Assembly: GCA_903834925.1 (NCBI GenBank)
Contig: CAILLA010000020.1
Location: forward strand, 26,943-90,942
Direction: 5' to 3'
DNA from: an uncultured Schlesneria sp.
Lineage (GTDB): Bacteria > Planctomycetota > Planctomycetia > Planctomycetales > Planctomycetaceae
DNA: 64,000 nucleotides
The position numbers were made by a program, and so were the translations under genes. Numbering within the stretch: position 1 is the stretch's first letter; the number at the start of each line of letters is the position of its first letter. A model generated the notes under the pieces. It was not told the DNA's origin and made no database searches. It worked only from the letters and a program-made list of their open reading frames with translations. Positions 55,215 through 63,585 of this stretch are shown one piece after another.

Positions 55215-56417
55215 TCAGAAATTCTTGGGGAGACCGCCGATGTAACCCCTCATGAAAGCCTCCGAGAGACTGATCGGCTGCTTCCCGGCGGCCGGCTTCG
55301 GTGGATCAACGCGACGAACCCGAGTGTGCCCTTTTTTGTCACGATCCACCACCACAAGACGCTGGTTCTCGTCGTTGAGATCAAGTCCATCCAGGACTGC
55401 GGGATTGTGGGTCGTTAAAATGACCTGTTTGTCATATTCACTCGCGAGAGCATAGATCTGACGCACAAGTTCTGTGCAAATCTTTGGATTGAGGGAATTG
55501 TCGATATTGTCGATTGAAAAGAAGCTCGGTGTTTCCGGACTGATGAAAAGAGTCATATAAAAGAGAAGGAACAGAAACCCCTCATTCGCACTTCGCTGGT
55601 CGAAGAGTACCCCACCTGGGATAAATTGATCCTGGATCTTGATCACCCGTTCGCCTGGGCTCAGGTTCTCAGGAATGACAAAGCTCTCGAACCACTCGAT
55701 CAGCTTCAGCCTCTTGCGAATGTTCTCCAGCCGTTCCCTATTGTGCTCGGAGTCAAGGCCTTTCAAGTGAGCGAACAAGCCCTCTCCTTTGATACCTAGC
55801 GGAAGAATCTGGCCTTCCGCTTGAAATGTGCGCAGTGCAGAGTTCTCTGGTGAATAGACCAAAAAGCCTGGAAGCGAACCTGCTGGCCCTGTGCGGATAT
55901 CATGCCACATCAGCGAGATAAAATGCTCTATTAGCCTTGGAGTGACCTTAGTCTTCCCCGGCAAACTCGCTTCTATCCAGGATTCAAGCAATTCTTTAAT
56001 TTGAATTGGTACGGACTGCCTCCATTGCGGATAGGACGTCTTCTCATCCGGATAGAGTTCGCATCCAAAACCGACTTCGTCATCTCCTTCAACATTAATT
56101 TTGATGGCGTTACCTTGCGCGTGTACTGTCTCGATCGATGTATCATCTTTCAGATAAGAGATCTTCGATTCATGCTGCTTCGCGAGAGATTTATCGAACG
56201 CCGAGCGCATGAACTGTGTTTCGGTGACTCTGATGCCCCTGGAGATCAGGAACTCATTGTCCAACTTGTTCTGTGCTGCTGCCGAAGCAAATGCGATCGC
56301 CTCCAAAATGTTGCTCTTGCCACTGCCATTGGCACCGATCAAGACGGTGACCCGGCCGAGTTCAAGGCAAAGCTTTGGAAGGGATTTATAGTTCTCGACG
56401 TTGATCTTGCGAATCAT
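55215..56417 (-). CDS. SMC/RecF-like AAA ATPase of a two-gene defence-type module
   Basis: A 400-residue soluble protein of the AAA_15/AAA_21 type. Walker A is GANGSGKS (28-35). The signature region is degenerate (RSANEGFLFLL, near 280). Walker B is FFSIDNID (about 299-306), with Asp303 followed by Asn304 where most ABC ATPases have Glu. H-loop TTHNP with His near 337. This is the plan of ATPases in OLD, PARIS (AriA) and Gabija/Septu-like defence systems, where an ATPase senses phage and controls a TOPRIM or nuclease partner. It is the first gene of the operon with the TOPRIM-like gene downstream. Confidence 0.85.
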   Translation of the reverse strand: MIRKINVENYKSLPKLCLELGRVTVLIGANGSGKSNILEAIAFASAAAQNKLDNEFLISRGIRVTETQFMRSAFDKSLAKQHESKISYLKDDTSIETVHAQGNAIKINVEGDDEVGFGCELYPDEKTSYPQWRQSVPIQIKELLESWIEASLPGKTKVTPRLIEHFISLMWHDIRTGPAGSLPGFLVYSPENSALRTFQAEGQILPLGIKGEGLFAHLKGLDSEHNRERLENIRKRLKLIEWFESFVIPENLSPGERVIKIQDQFIPGGVLFDQRSANEGFLFLLFYMTLFISPETPSFFSIDNIDNSLNPKICTELVRQIYALASEYDKQVILTTHNPAVLDGLDLNDENQRLVVVDRDKKGHTRVRRVDPPKPAAGKQPISLSEAFMRGYIGGLPKNF

Positions 56418-56516
56418 GTGCGGCTCTCGATCTCTTGCGACTCTGCATGCATCGTGTCACGGCGGTTCGGATGGCAGTCCAAATCGCCGTCTACACGTCG
56501 CCTTGGGGACCTCGAC

Positions 56517-57362
56517 CTACTTGGTGAGCTTCTCAAGATCGGTCTTGATCGCCTTGCCCCAGGTGTCGTAGCCCTTGCCGCTGAGGTGCAGGTAGTCCGG
56601 CATGATTTCGCCTGACAGACCGCCGTTCTGGTCGAGAAACTCATGGCCGATGTCCTTGTAGAACACGCTCTTGCCGTCGTCCAACTTGGCGATAATGGCA
56701 TTGATCTCGGCAACCTTCTTGTTCAGTTGGCCTGCCGGAATCGTTCCCCGATTTTGTTCCAATTTCCGGATCGCTGAGTTCAAGACTTTGAGATCCGGCT
56801 TGTCCTTTTTCAGTTCCTCATTGATTGGCTTGATCCCATCGGCGATCTGTTCCAGGCTCCGCTCGGCATCGCTTGCGCCGCCGCGAGGGAAGACCCCCAG
56901 TACCAGAACCTTAATCCCCGGCTTCTGACGCTTCAGTTCCTCGACGATGTCCGCGATGCCGCCGGCGATCTGCGGGGCGGTATGACCACCAATGTTGTTG
57001 GTGCCGATCATAATGACCGCTGCCTTGGGCTTGAGGTTGTCCAGTTCATGTCCGTCGGTAATGCGCCAGAGAACGTGACCTGTCTGGTCGCCGCCGATAC
57101 CGAGGTTCACCGGCTTGAACTCACCGAAATACTCCTGCCAGGCTTTTTGACCTTCCCAACCGTGAGTGATGGAATCGCCCAGAAAGATGACGTCGCCTAC
57201 TCCCTGGTTTTGCTCAATTCGTTTGAGGAATTCCTTGTGCCTCGGGATGTCGCGGTCGAGCTTCCTGGCTGCGGGGTTGTCCGCAGGCTTTTCCTGAGCG
57301 GTCAGGCTGGAAACGAACAGGCAAACTGCCATCAGGCAACCGGCAAGGGTCATACGGGACAT
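56517..57362 (-). CDS. Secreted SGNH/GDSL hydrolase (acetylhydrolase-like)
   Basis: A 281-residue exported protein. Signal peptide MSRMTLAGCLMAVCLFVSSLTA ends near residue 23. Catalytic blocks: block I FLGDSITHGW with the Ser, block II LGIGGDQT, block III GTNNIGG, and block V PDYLHLSGKGY with Asp and His. This is the platelet-activating-factor-acetylhydrolase-like SGNH family, common in planctomycetes and often acting on acetylated sugars. ATG 57362 starts the signal peptide; an upstream in-frame ATG at 57407 is less likely. The last 12 codons are duplicated at 54303-54355, beyond the ATPase/TOPRIM-like operon. Confidence 0.9.
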   Translation of the reverse strand: MSRMTLAGCLMAVCLFVSSLTAQEKPADNPAARKLDRDIPRHKEFLKRIEQNQGVGDVIFLGDSITHGWEGQKAWQEYFGEFKPVNLGIGGDQTGHVLWRITDGHELDNLKPKAAVIMIGTNNIGGHTAPQIAGGIADIVEELKRQKPGIKVLVLGVFPRGGASDAERSLEQIADGIKPINEELKKDKPDLKVLNSAIRKLEQNRGTIPAGQLNKKVAEINAIIAKLDDGKSVFYKDIGHEFLDQNGGLSGEIMPDYLHLSGKGYDTWGKAIKTDLEKLTK

Positions 57363-57560
57363 GGTGCGCTCTCTTGTGTCAGGGAATTTTCCGAATAGAC
57401 GCTTCACGACATGCTATCGAATCACGGGCACGCCTAACAGGATCTGATGAGGGATAACGAGGGCTCATTTGATGGCCTGTGGGCGATGAATCAAGCCGGG
57501 TGTAAAACGATGTCGAGGTTACCATTCGTTTGAAATTCGACGCGGTCATCCGACCGGGCT

Positions 57561-57693
57561 CGTAGCATGGGCTTCAGCCCGGGCAATTCTTCATGAAGTT
57601 GGGCGAGTTACTTATAAGAATGGCATGGTGTCTTGATTTGGGGATTCTTTGAAGGGCAATTCATTGGGCGCACGGGCTGAAGCCCATGCTACG
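57561..57693. repeat. Inverted pair of GGGCTGAAGCCC palindromes
   Basis: A reverse copy (57561-57584) and a forward copy (57668-57693) face each other over about 80 bases and could form a large stem. They are in the 400-bp gap upstream of the SGNH gene and downstream of the TIGR03067 gene. Confidence 0.75.
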
Positions 57694-57770
57694 AAGACCG
57701 ATGTAATGGATCACTCGCCGCAGATGGTCTTCGTCTCGAATAATCCGCGGGGTGACCGAGGGGATCAAGA

Positions 57771-58166
57771 TCACTTGGCCGGCGCATCCGCTTTCACTCG
57801 CTTTAGAACGTAAAGCCGCCGTTTATCCTCTTTCGTCGTCGCAAACTCTTTCGAGGGAAGCTGTCCAAGACAAACCTTGAGCGTCTCACCGTCGTCGGAC
57901 AGCTTGTAAATCCCCGAATCCCAGTTGCGCACATCGCCAGTCTCGATCGGTCCGGTGACGGACGAGTGCTCGTGGTGAAAGTAGATTTGATGAGGGTCCC
58001 ACGTGTAGTTGATCGAAGCGTAGCCGCGAAGCTTTCGCTTGGAATCGCTCCACGTGTAATTTCCGTTGTCGAAACTCCATTCTTCGTCGGATTCGATTTT
58101 CCGCCCAGAAACCTCGGTACTCGCGACTTTCCATCGCCCTTCCAGCCGTTTGAACAAATCCTTCAC
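57771..58166 (-). CDS. TIGR03067-family protein
   Basis: A 131-residue protein with the family pattern LEGRWKVASTEVSGRKI and later GIYKLSDDGETLKVCLG. TIGR03067 is a planctomycete-enriched lipocalin-like family of unknown function. This member lacks the usual signal peptide, and the start is a GTG at 58166, so it may be a cytosolic version or 5' truncated. No operon partner. Confidence 0.8.
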   Translation of the reverse strand: MKDLFKRLEGRWKVASTEVSGRKIESDEEWSFDNGNYTWSDSKRKLRGYASINYTWDPHQIYFHHEHSSVTGPIETGDVRNWDSGIYKLSDDGETLKVCLGQLPSKEFATTKEDKRRLYVLKRVKADAPAK

Positions 58167-58771
58167 TGGTTCGGCAGACCCTGAGAGTTTTTTAATTCAT
58201 CTGCAGCCATGTTCGACTTCTAGTTTTGATGGCCGGTAAACGATCCCTGAAGAGTACAATTTACAAATCCGTTTACGAATCCTATCCATCAGCCCCGCTC
58301 CTTTGAATCCGGTTTTCGGTTTTCAACAAGTGTTGTCTGTCCAATCTTTTAATCGATTCGGGGTAAAACAAATTGACATCGATTCGGGCTTGCGTTGAAT
58401 CGTTCAGACTCTTCAAGCACTTCTTGGATACAGTCGATTCATGAATGAAACCAAGACAGATGTCTTCGCTCCGCTTGCCGTCCAAACGACGTTTGAAGAG
58501 ATCAGTTTAACGCCCCGATCCGCCTGCACCACTGGCTTCAGGGTAAACGAACAGAAACGTCAACACGCGACATAAGTAAATGACATAACATTAAACACCT
58601 ACAATCGATGTGTCAAAAGACAAAACACAAGTATTTCAAACGTTGGGACCGACAATCAGTGTCTTGTTCATTATGGCACGTAATGCCACTCTGAGATTAG
58701 AATCAGGGCTCACCTGAGGTGCCTCCCCTCTGGTCAACTCCGAAATCGAATTGCAAGAAATATCGGGAACC
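58167..58771. other. Intergenic stretch, no gene recognised
   Basis: About 600 bases between a minus-strand and a plus-strand gene. Short frames here lack motifs. AT content is higher near 58590-58640, where promoters for the enolase-superfamily gene would be expected. Confidence 0.4.
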
Positions 58772-60172
58772 ATGGGAATGACGCAACGAAGTAACGCCTC
58801 TTTCAATCCACGCCTGAGCCGTCGAGACTTGCTGAGATGGGGGGCGACCGCAACCGCAGCGGGGATGCTTGGACATTGGTCGGCTCCCGATCTTCCTGCG
58901 GCCGTCTCGTCGTCATGGTTGACCGTCGAAAAGATTGACCGCACGACGATTCAACTTCCGTTCCGCGACATCCCCGCTCGGGCGATGGCGCGGGAAATCC
59001 CGCATTGGCAGTACCTGGAAATCTGCGAAGTCACCCTGAAATCCGGGAAAACCGGGTTTGGCGAGACCATGTTGTTCTATACGTGGGGAGCAACCAATGA
59101 CCAGTCCGTTGCTCGCTGCCAGGGGAAGAATGCGGCCGAGTTGATGTGGGACGATTCTCTCGGCGCCGGTTTGCAGTCGGCTCTGTTTGATGCTGTTGCT
59201 CGCACGCTCGATCTTCCCATCCACGCCTTGCTGGGGAAAAAGCAACACGCTCGCACGCCACTTTCGTGGTGGAACATCGACCTTTCACCGGAGGATCTCG
59301 CCAGTGAATGCGCTCTCGCTTACAAATCTGGCTATCTGTCGCTGAAGACGAAGGGACGACCGTGGTTTGATCTTTGGAAGCAAATCGAACTCGCCATCAA
59401 GGTTGTGCCCGAGTCGTTCAAGATCGACATGGATTTCAACGATACGCTCCGTACCGCCGAGCAGGCCATTCCGATCCTTCTTGAATTTGACAACATTCCC
59501 CAGGTCGACATCTGGGAAGGACCACTGCCTCAGTCGGATCTGGAAGGCAATCATCGGGTCAAGGAGGCGGTGAAAGCCAAAGTCGCCCTGCACTATGGGA
59601 ATCCCGATCCCTGGGAAATGCTGACCAAGGACGCCTGTGATGGTTTTGTTGTCGGTGGCGGAGCAACAATGCTGATGCAGACTGCAGCCGTCTGCGCCAT
59701 GTCGCGAAAGCCATTCTGGCTGCAGTTGGTCGGATCATCGATCACCGCAGCGCATTCATTGCAATTCGGCGGAGCATTGGAATGGGCAAAATGGCCGGCG
59801 GTGAATTGCCACCAGCTCTTTGTCGCGTCAACACTCACCGCCCCCATCGTCGTTGAAAACGGCACGGCTGCCGTCTCAGACGCTCCTGGTGTTGGTTTCG
59901 AGTTGAACCGCGACGTTCTGAAAAAGTACGAGGTTGCCAAACCCGTCTCGCGGCCGGAACCACAACGCCTGCTGGAAACAACATGGCCCGACGGTCGAAC
60001 GATGTACGTCGCCAGTAACGGGACCGTCAACTTCATGCTCACATGCGCCAACGCGGGCCAGATGCCGTACTTCGAGAAAGGGGTCAACACCCGCCTGGTC
60101 CCGGACGACGGTTCAGCCAAATGGCGCGATCTCGTGGAAAAATCGCGCGGGCGGGCCTATTTTCCGAAGTGA
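58772..60172 (+). CDS. TAT-exported enolase-superfamily protein (mandelate racemase/muconate cycloisomerase-like)
   Basis: A 466-residue protein. The N-terminus carries a twin-arginine signal (LSRRDLLRWGATATAAGML). An enolase-superfamily N-terminal domain (FRDIPARAMAREIPH...) and barrel follow, with KIDMDFNDTLRT, VDIWEGPLPQSDLEG and DGFVVGGGATMLMQTA as the strand ends where metal ligands Asp, Glu and Asp/Asn usually lie. A Lys-x-Lys motif is visible in SLKTKGRPW. Such enzymes abstract a proton alpha to a carboxylate; the substrate is unknown. The protein is exported folded. ATG 58772 is chosen; ATG 58751 and 58778 are in frame. Confidence 0.85.
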   Translation: MGMTQRSNASFNPRLSRRDLLRWGATATAAGMLGHWSAPDLPAAVSSSWLTVEKIDRTTIQLPFRDIPARAMAREIPHWQYLEICEVTLKSGKTGFGETMLFYTWGATNDQSVARCQGKNAAELMWDDSLGAGLQSALFDAVARTLDLPIHALLGKKQHARTPLSWWNIDLSPEDLASECALAYKSGYLSLKTKGRPWFDLWKQIELAIKVVPESFKIDMDFNDTLRTAEQAIPILLEFDNIPQVDIWEGPLPQSDLEGNHRVKEAVKAKVALHYGNPDPWEMLTKDACDGFVVGGGATMLMQTAAVCAMSRKPFWLQLVGSSITAAHSLQFGGALEWAKWPAVNCHQLFVASTLTAPIVVENGTAAVSDAPGVGFELNRDVLKKYEVAKPVSRPEPQRLLETTWPDGRTMYVASNGTVNFMLTCANAGQMPYFEKGVNTRLVPDDGSAKWRDLVEKSRGRAYFPK

Positions 60173-60468
60173 CACTCTCGTTGGAAGACCCGCTGACGGC
60201 CATTGCACTTCCATGATGAGTGTCCCGCAGCGACGGATCACCGCTCATCTCATCATTATGGGACGAATCGTATGAATCTGACGAATAAGATCAAAGACTT
60301 TCATTCAACTTGGCAACGGTATTTATCCTTTGTACTCTTACTTCGCAACGCGACAACCCGATGTCAGCCCAGCCATCTGCCTGGGTTACGGCAAACCCGA
60401 AAACAGCAAAGCCCAATCGACGATTCCAGGATTTTTCTTCAGGAAAACCAGGGTTCGAACCAAATCTT

Positions 60469-60566
60469 GTGCCACTGAATGACCGCCTTCGGTCACTCAG
60501 TGCTCTTTGAAGCCAGCGAAAATTGCGAAGAGCAATGTGTCGGAGAAGACTCCGATGCAGTGGCAC
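60469..60566 (+). repeat. Dispersed paired-hairpin repeat, full copy
   Basis: First hairpin GTGCCACTGAATGACCG...CACTCAGTGCTCTT and second hairpin TGTCGGAGAAGACTCCGATG...GTGGCAC, as at 63857 and in reverse at 11173. The outer bases (GCCCAAT left near 60400 and right at 60601) hint at a decayed larger element with degraded terminal repeats like those at 11131-11324. Confidence 0.85.
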
Positions 60567-60622
60567 GTCATTCAGTACCGTTTTGAAAATTCCCGGCGTT
60601 GCCCAATGGGGTGACACGAGCA

Positions 60623-60752
60623 GAATTTGGACCGCATTGAATTCGGAGGTTTGTTTGGGGTTCGTTTTCAGGCCGTCCCGTTGGGAGTTTGGATTTAGGT
60701 CTCCTCTTATTCGGAAGATTCGGGTGATTCGTGGTCAGAAACTCTTGTCTTG
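60623..60752. repeat. 130-bp repeat, 3' flank of the 299-residue gene
   Basis: It matches 62639-62769 over its length at roughly 85% identity. Shared landmarks are TTGAATTCGG(A/C)GGTTTGTT and GTCCCGTTGGGA. In both places it lies just beyond the 3' end of a minus-strand gene. Confidence 0.9.
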
Positions 60753-60799
60753 TTTCAATCGGTAAGCAGCAACGGGGACCGGGTTCGCAAACAACTCAC

Positions 60800-61699
60800 T
60801 TAACGAATGGGCACGTCAGGGATGTCAGCGTCACGGATGATTTCTTCTGCCCGGATTTTGTAATTCGTCGTTTTGTTGGTTGACGGGTCCACAATCTCGA
60901 TCGGGGTTTGTGCCTCATCTTTAGGGATTCCCCAACAGTAGAGGCAATAGGGCAGATCATACAGTTGTAGTTCTTCCCCACCCACAACTGTCCGCCATTT
61001 TCGAAACACTTCAGACTTCTCGTTAATCGGGAACGAGCCAAATTTCCTCGCTTCCGAATTTTGGGTCTGTGCGTATGGAATCTGATCAATGTCGTTCTTG
61101 CTCAATATCCAGACCCCGAGAAATTGCGATTTTCGGGGGACGCGGTCAACCACCGCAGCGACGACGAATCGTCGTGCGTCAGAAAGTTGCGCCAGCATTT
61201 CCGGAATTTGCGGCTGTAACCATACCAACTGTCGGTATAAGACGCCTGATGATTTTTCGCGGCGCACACGTTCAGACTCTTTGAGCTGACGAACATATTC
61301 GCTGAGGTTGGATACGAGTTCCCCTTCATCCGTGATGACACGATCGACGTAGATCCGGGAACACGCTGGTGCCCATTGAATATTCCAATCCGGAAAATTG
61401 CTAAGCACCTCGGCTTGAAGCGTCAAAAATGATTCTTCGTCGTAACAAGCCAAATAGGGCACTTCCAATCCATACGATTGAGATTCGTTCTCGCTCGTTC
61501 CCAAAAGACCGTTTCTAAACTCTAAGGGAACATTCTCACTCGGAATATCAGCGAAGCCCCGATGTCGCTGGAGACATTCAATCAGGCACTTTTTGAATTC
61601 CAACAATTCGCGGCTTTCGTCGCTCAACTCGCAAAACCCAAATGGATTGTCCAAATTCCGATCCTTGTACCCAGATTTCAAAATGGAAGAGGCTTCCAT
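60800..61699 (-). CDS. Hypothetical protein (first cassette gene)
   Basis: A 299-residue soluble protein, mixed alpha/beta, no signal peptide or membrane helix. Notable segments are LLEFKKCLIECLQRHRGF, IQWAPACSRIYVDRVITDEG and VVAAVVDRVPRKSQFLG. I do not recognise a family. ATG 61699 lies four bases after the stop of a short upstream reading frame inside the shared 5' flank (TGA GCC ATG), suggesting translational coupling. Its 5' and 3' flanks are both repeated around the 89-residue gene further on. Confidence 0.7.
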   Translation of the reverse strand: MEASSILKSGYKDRNLDNPFGFCELSDESRELLEFKKCLIECLQRHRGFADIPSENVPLEFRNGLLGTSENESQSYGLEVPYLACYDEESFLTLQAEVLSNFPDWNIQWAPACSRIYVDRVITDEGELVSNLSEYVRQLKESERVRREKSSGVLYRQLVWLQPQIPEMLAQLSDARRFVVAAVVDRVPRKSQFLGVWILSKNDIDQIPYAQTQNSEARKFGSFPINEKSEVFRKWRTVVGGEELQLYDLPYCLYCWGIPKDEAQTPIEIVDPSTNKTTNYKIRAEEIIRDADIPDVPIR

Positions 61700-61709
61700 G
61701 GCTCACAAC

Positions 61710-61815
61710 ACAATCGTCGTTCCGCTGAATTCGATGGCTGAGTCGACTTCGTGAGCGTCAGTCAAAGCCTCGGCCTCACCATTTCACCAGAAACAAGTTT
61801 GAATCGAAATCTCAA
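61710..61815. repeat. About 105-bp repeat, 5' flank of the 299-residue gene
   Basis: It matches 63134-63246. Shared landmarks are GTCGTTCCGCTGA, CGACTTCGTGAGCGTCA and CACCATTTCACCA. On the minus strand it contains a reading EAEALTDAHEVDSAIEFSGT, equivalent to the small reading frame at 63114-63209. Confidence 0.88.
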
Positions 61816-61950
61816 CGGATTCGAAAGTCCTAGCATTACGGAACTCGAGTGTCCCAAGTTATTTCGTTGAATCGTTGTTGATGGTCATTCGATCGTGTTA
61901 ATATCGAAAAATGTTCCCGATTTGGGACCGGATCAATGAGGTGAAATGGC

Positions 61951-62604
61951 ATGAGTGCGACAGTCGACAACACGACGGATTCTCACCGCCGATCAGTACG
62001 GGGTGAACCAGCCTGGGAGATTGCGACGCTGTATCCGATCCAGGGAACTTGGACGGAAACGGCGTATCTGGCACTGCCGACGAACCACATGCTGGAACTG
62101 AACGACGGTTGCCTGGAGATTCTTCCCATGCCGACCTACTTCCACGAATTGATCGTCGAGTTTCTGTATGACCTGCTTCGATCGTTTGTGCGGGAACGCG
62201 GCTTGGGGAAGGTAATGCGCGCACCGCTTCCCATTCGGCTGTGGGCAGGACAAATGCGCGAACCAGACGTCTTGTTCCTGCGACCTGACCGATTGCAACG
62301 GTTGGCAAAAGCGGGTAACCGAGCCCAGCCAGAGGGCGCCGATCTGGTGATGGAAGTCGTCAGTCCAGGTCCGCAAAATCGGGAACGGGATCTGGATGTG
62401 AAGCGACTGGAATATGCACGCGCGGGGATTGCGGAATACTGGATTGTCGATCCTGAACTTCGCACGATCACCGTGATGGAATTGGCCGGGGATGCCTACC
62501 GAGTTTCTGGTGAATTCAAAACTGATCAAACGGCAACATCAACCTTGCTTCCGGGATTTTCTGTGTCCGTTGAAGCGGCTTTTGCCGCTGGCGAAGCCGA
62601 GTAA
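61951..62604 (+). CDS. Uma2-family (DUF820) PD-(D/E)XK endonuclease-like protein
   Basis: A 217-residue protein with the DUF820/Uma2 plan: the YLALPTNHMLELNDGCLEIL segment, then HELIVEFLYDLLRSFV, REPDVLFLRP with the catalytic Asp, DLVMEVVSPGP with Glu, and VKRLEYARAGIAEYWIVDP with the catalytic Lys. Uma2 proteins are abundant in planctomycetes and cyanobacteria; nuclease fold is established, function is not. It is encoded opposite to the two cassette genes and lies between them. Confidence 0.92.
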   Translation: MSATVDNTTDSHRRSVRGEPAWEIATLYPIQGTWTETAYLALPTNHMLELNDGCLEILPMPTYFHELIVEFLYDLLRSFVRERGLGKVMRAPLPIRLWAGQMREPDVLFLRPDRLQRLAKAGNRAQPEGADLVMEVVSPGPQNRERDLDVKRLEYARAGIAEYWIVDPELRTITVMELAGDAYRVSGEFKTDQTATSTLLPGFSVSVEAAFAAGEAE

Positions 62605-62638
62605 CCAAGCAGTGTCGCCGCTCTGCCACTAGAAAACT

Positions 62639-62769
62639 GAATTCGGACCACATTGAATTCGGCGGTTTGTTTGGGGGTTCACTTTCGAGCCGTCCCGTTG
62701 GGACTTTGGATTTATCTCACCTCTTATTCGTAAGATTCGTGCGATTCGTGGTCAAAAACTCTTGTCTTC
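62639..62769. repeat. 130-bp repeat, 3' flank of the 89-residue gene
   Basis: Partner of 60623-60752. It begins just after the Uma2 gene. Confidence 0.9.
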
Positions 62770-62819
62770 TTTCCTTAGAACGAATTCGTTGTTGCGGTAT
62801 TGCTAGACGCCCCGTTGTT

Positions 62820-63089
62820 TCACAAGTGTTTCCAAATTCCACTCAGGGTTATCCCCAGCACAACCCAAATCAGACAGACAAAAATCAATTGGCCGACGAA
62901 TTCGAACCATATCAGCAGTCCTTGAGCCTTTCCGACGCGGCGAAAACCACTTTCGACGGCGCTTAGATCTGAGGGCATGCTAATCAGAACCGCCACTGCT
63001 AGAATATAGTAATTTAATGGAATCTGCCAAAGAGATAGTAACAGTAAAATCAAAATCAACACGACGATGCTGTGCAGGTAAATTCGCAT
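62820..63089 (-). CDS. Small membrane protein (second cassette gene)
   Basis: An 89-residue protein with three hydrophobic segments (about 7-22, 26-40 and 62-84) and a short basic loop (GFRRVGKAQG). No family recognised. It stands 25 bp downstream of the 31-codon frame at 63114-63209 and is followed by the shared 130-bp repeat. It is unrelated in sequence to the 299-residue gene that occupies the equivalent place in the first cassette. Confidence 0.6.
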   Translation of the reverse strand: MRIYLHSIVVLILILLLLSLWQIPLNYYILAVAVLISMPSDLSAVESGFRRVGKAQGLLIWFEFVGQLIFVCLIWVVLGITLSGIWKHL

Positions 63090-63113
63090 ACGCGTTCTTC
63101 GTTTCTCGATTGG

Positions 63114-63209
63114 TTATTCCGGAGTCCGTTTAGACACCACTTTTGTCGTTCCGCTGACTTTGATCGCTGACCCGACTTCGTGAGCGTCAAAAAAACTTGA
63201 CCACACCAT
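63114..63209 (-). CDS. Small reading frame in the shared 5' flank
   Basis: Thirty-one codons: MVWSSFFDAHEVGSAIKVSG and then TTKVVSKRTPE. The equivalent frame in the first cassette (61701-61775, about EAEALTDAHEVDSAIEFSGT) keeps DAHEV, SAI and SGTT, but its N-terminal start is altered by a two-base length change. Conservation of the reading while DNA differs suggests it was once translated. It could be a leader peptide or the end of a decayed gene. Confidence 0.45.
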   Translation of the reverse strand: MVWSSFFDAHEVGSAIKVSGTTKVVSKRTPE

Positions 63210-63246
63210 TTCACCAAAAACAAGTGAGAATCGAGATCTCAATCGA
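63134..63246. repeat. About 105-bp repeat, 5' flank of the 89-residue gene
   Basis: Partner of 61710-61815, overlapping the small reading frame. Confidence 0.88.
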
Positions 63247-63465
63247 TGCCCCATTTCTTTCGTGTTTTGTGATGAAGTTCACGGAAAGCATGCCTATGAT
63301 GATGTTCCCGACGACATCATTGTGCGGAGCATCATGACCTAATGTAAGCATTGATGATCTCATTGTCCTTCGTTTCAAGGCGAAATCGACTATTTAATAG
63401 ATACAAAAAAGGGGGCGACCAATGTTGGCTGCATTAGATTTGGCGTTGAACCGTTATTGGCGTAC

Positions 63466-63585
63466 ATGCTGGTCGCGATACCAATCCAAAACCGACGAGA
63501 AAAAAGGCGGCAGCAGGTCGAGGATGAACAGCGAGAATATGAATTCCAGCGAATGGAAACCGGGTCACGCGGGGATGACAAATGA
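63466..63585 (+). CDS. Possible small protein
   Basis: A 39-codon frame (MLVAIPIQNRREKRRQQVED...) with a short hydrophobic start and a charged helical tail. It ends in an ATGA overlap with the next frame (63582). The frame is open further upstream (GEIDYLIDTKKGATNVG) but without a canonical start. It may be the end of a decayed gene. Confidence 0.35.
   Translation: MLVAIPIQNRREKRRQQVEDEQREYEFQRMETGSRGDDK

Noticed and set aside
60445..60475. tRNA-like GGGTTCGAACC segment
   Set aside because: No cloverleaf can be built around it; it lies at the edge of the paired-hairpin repeat.
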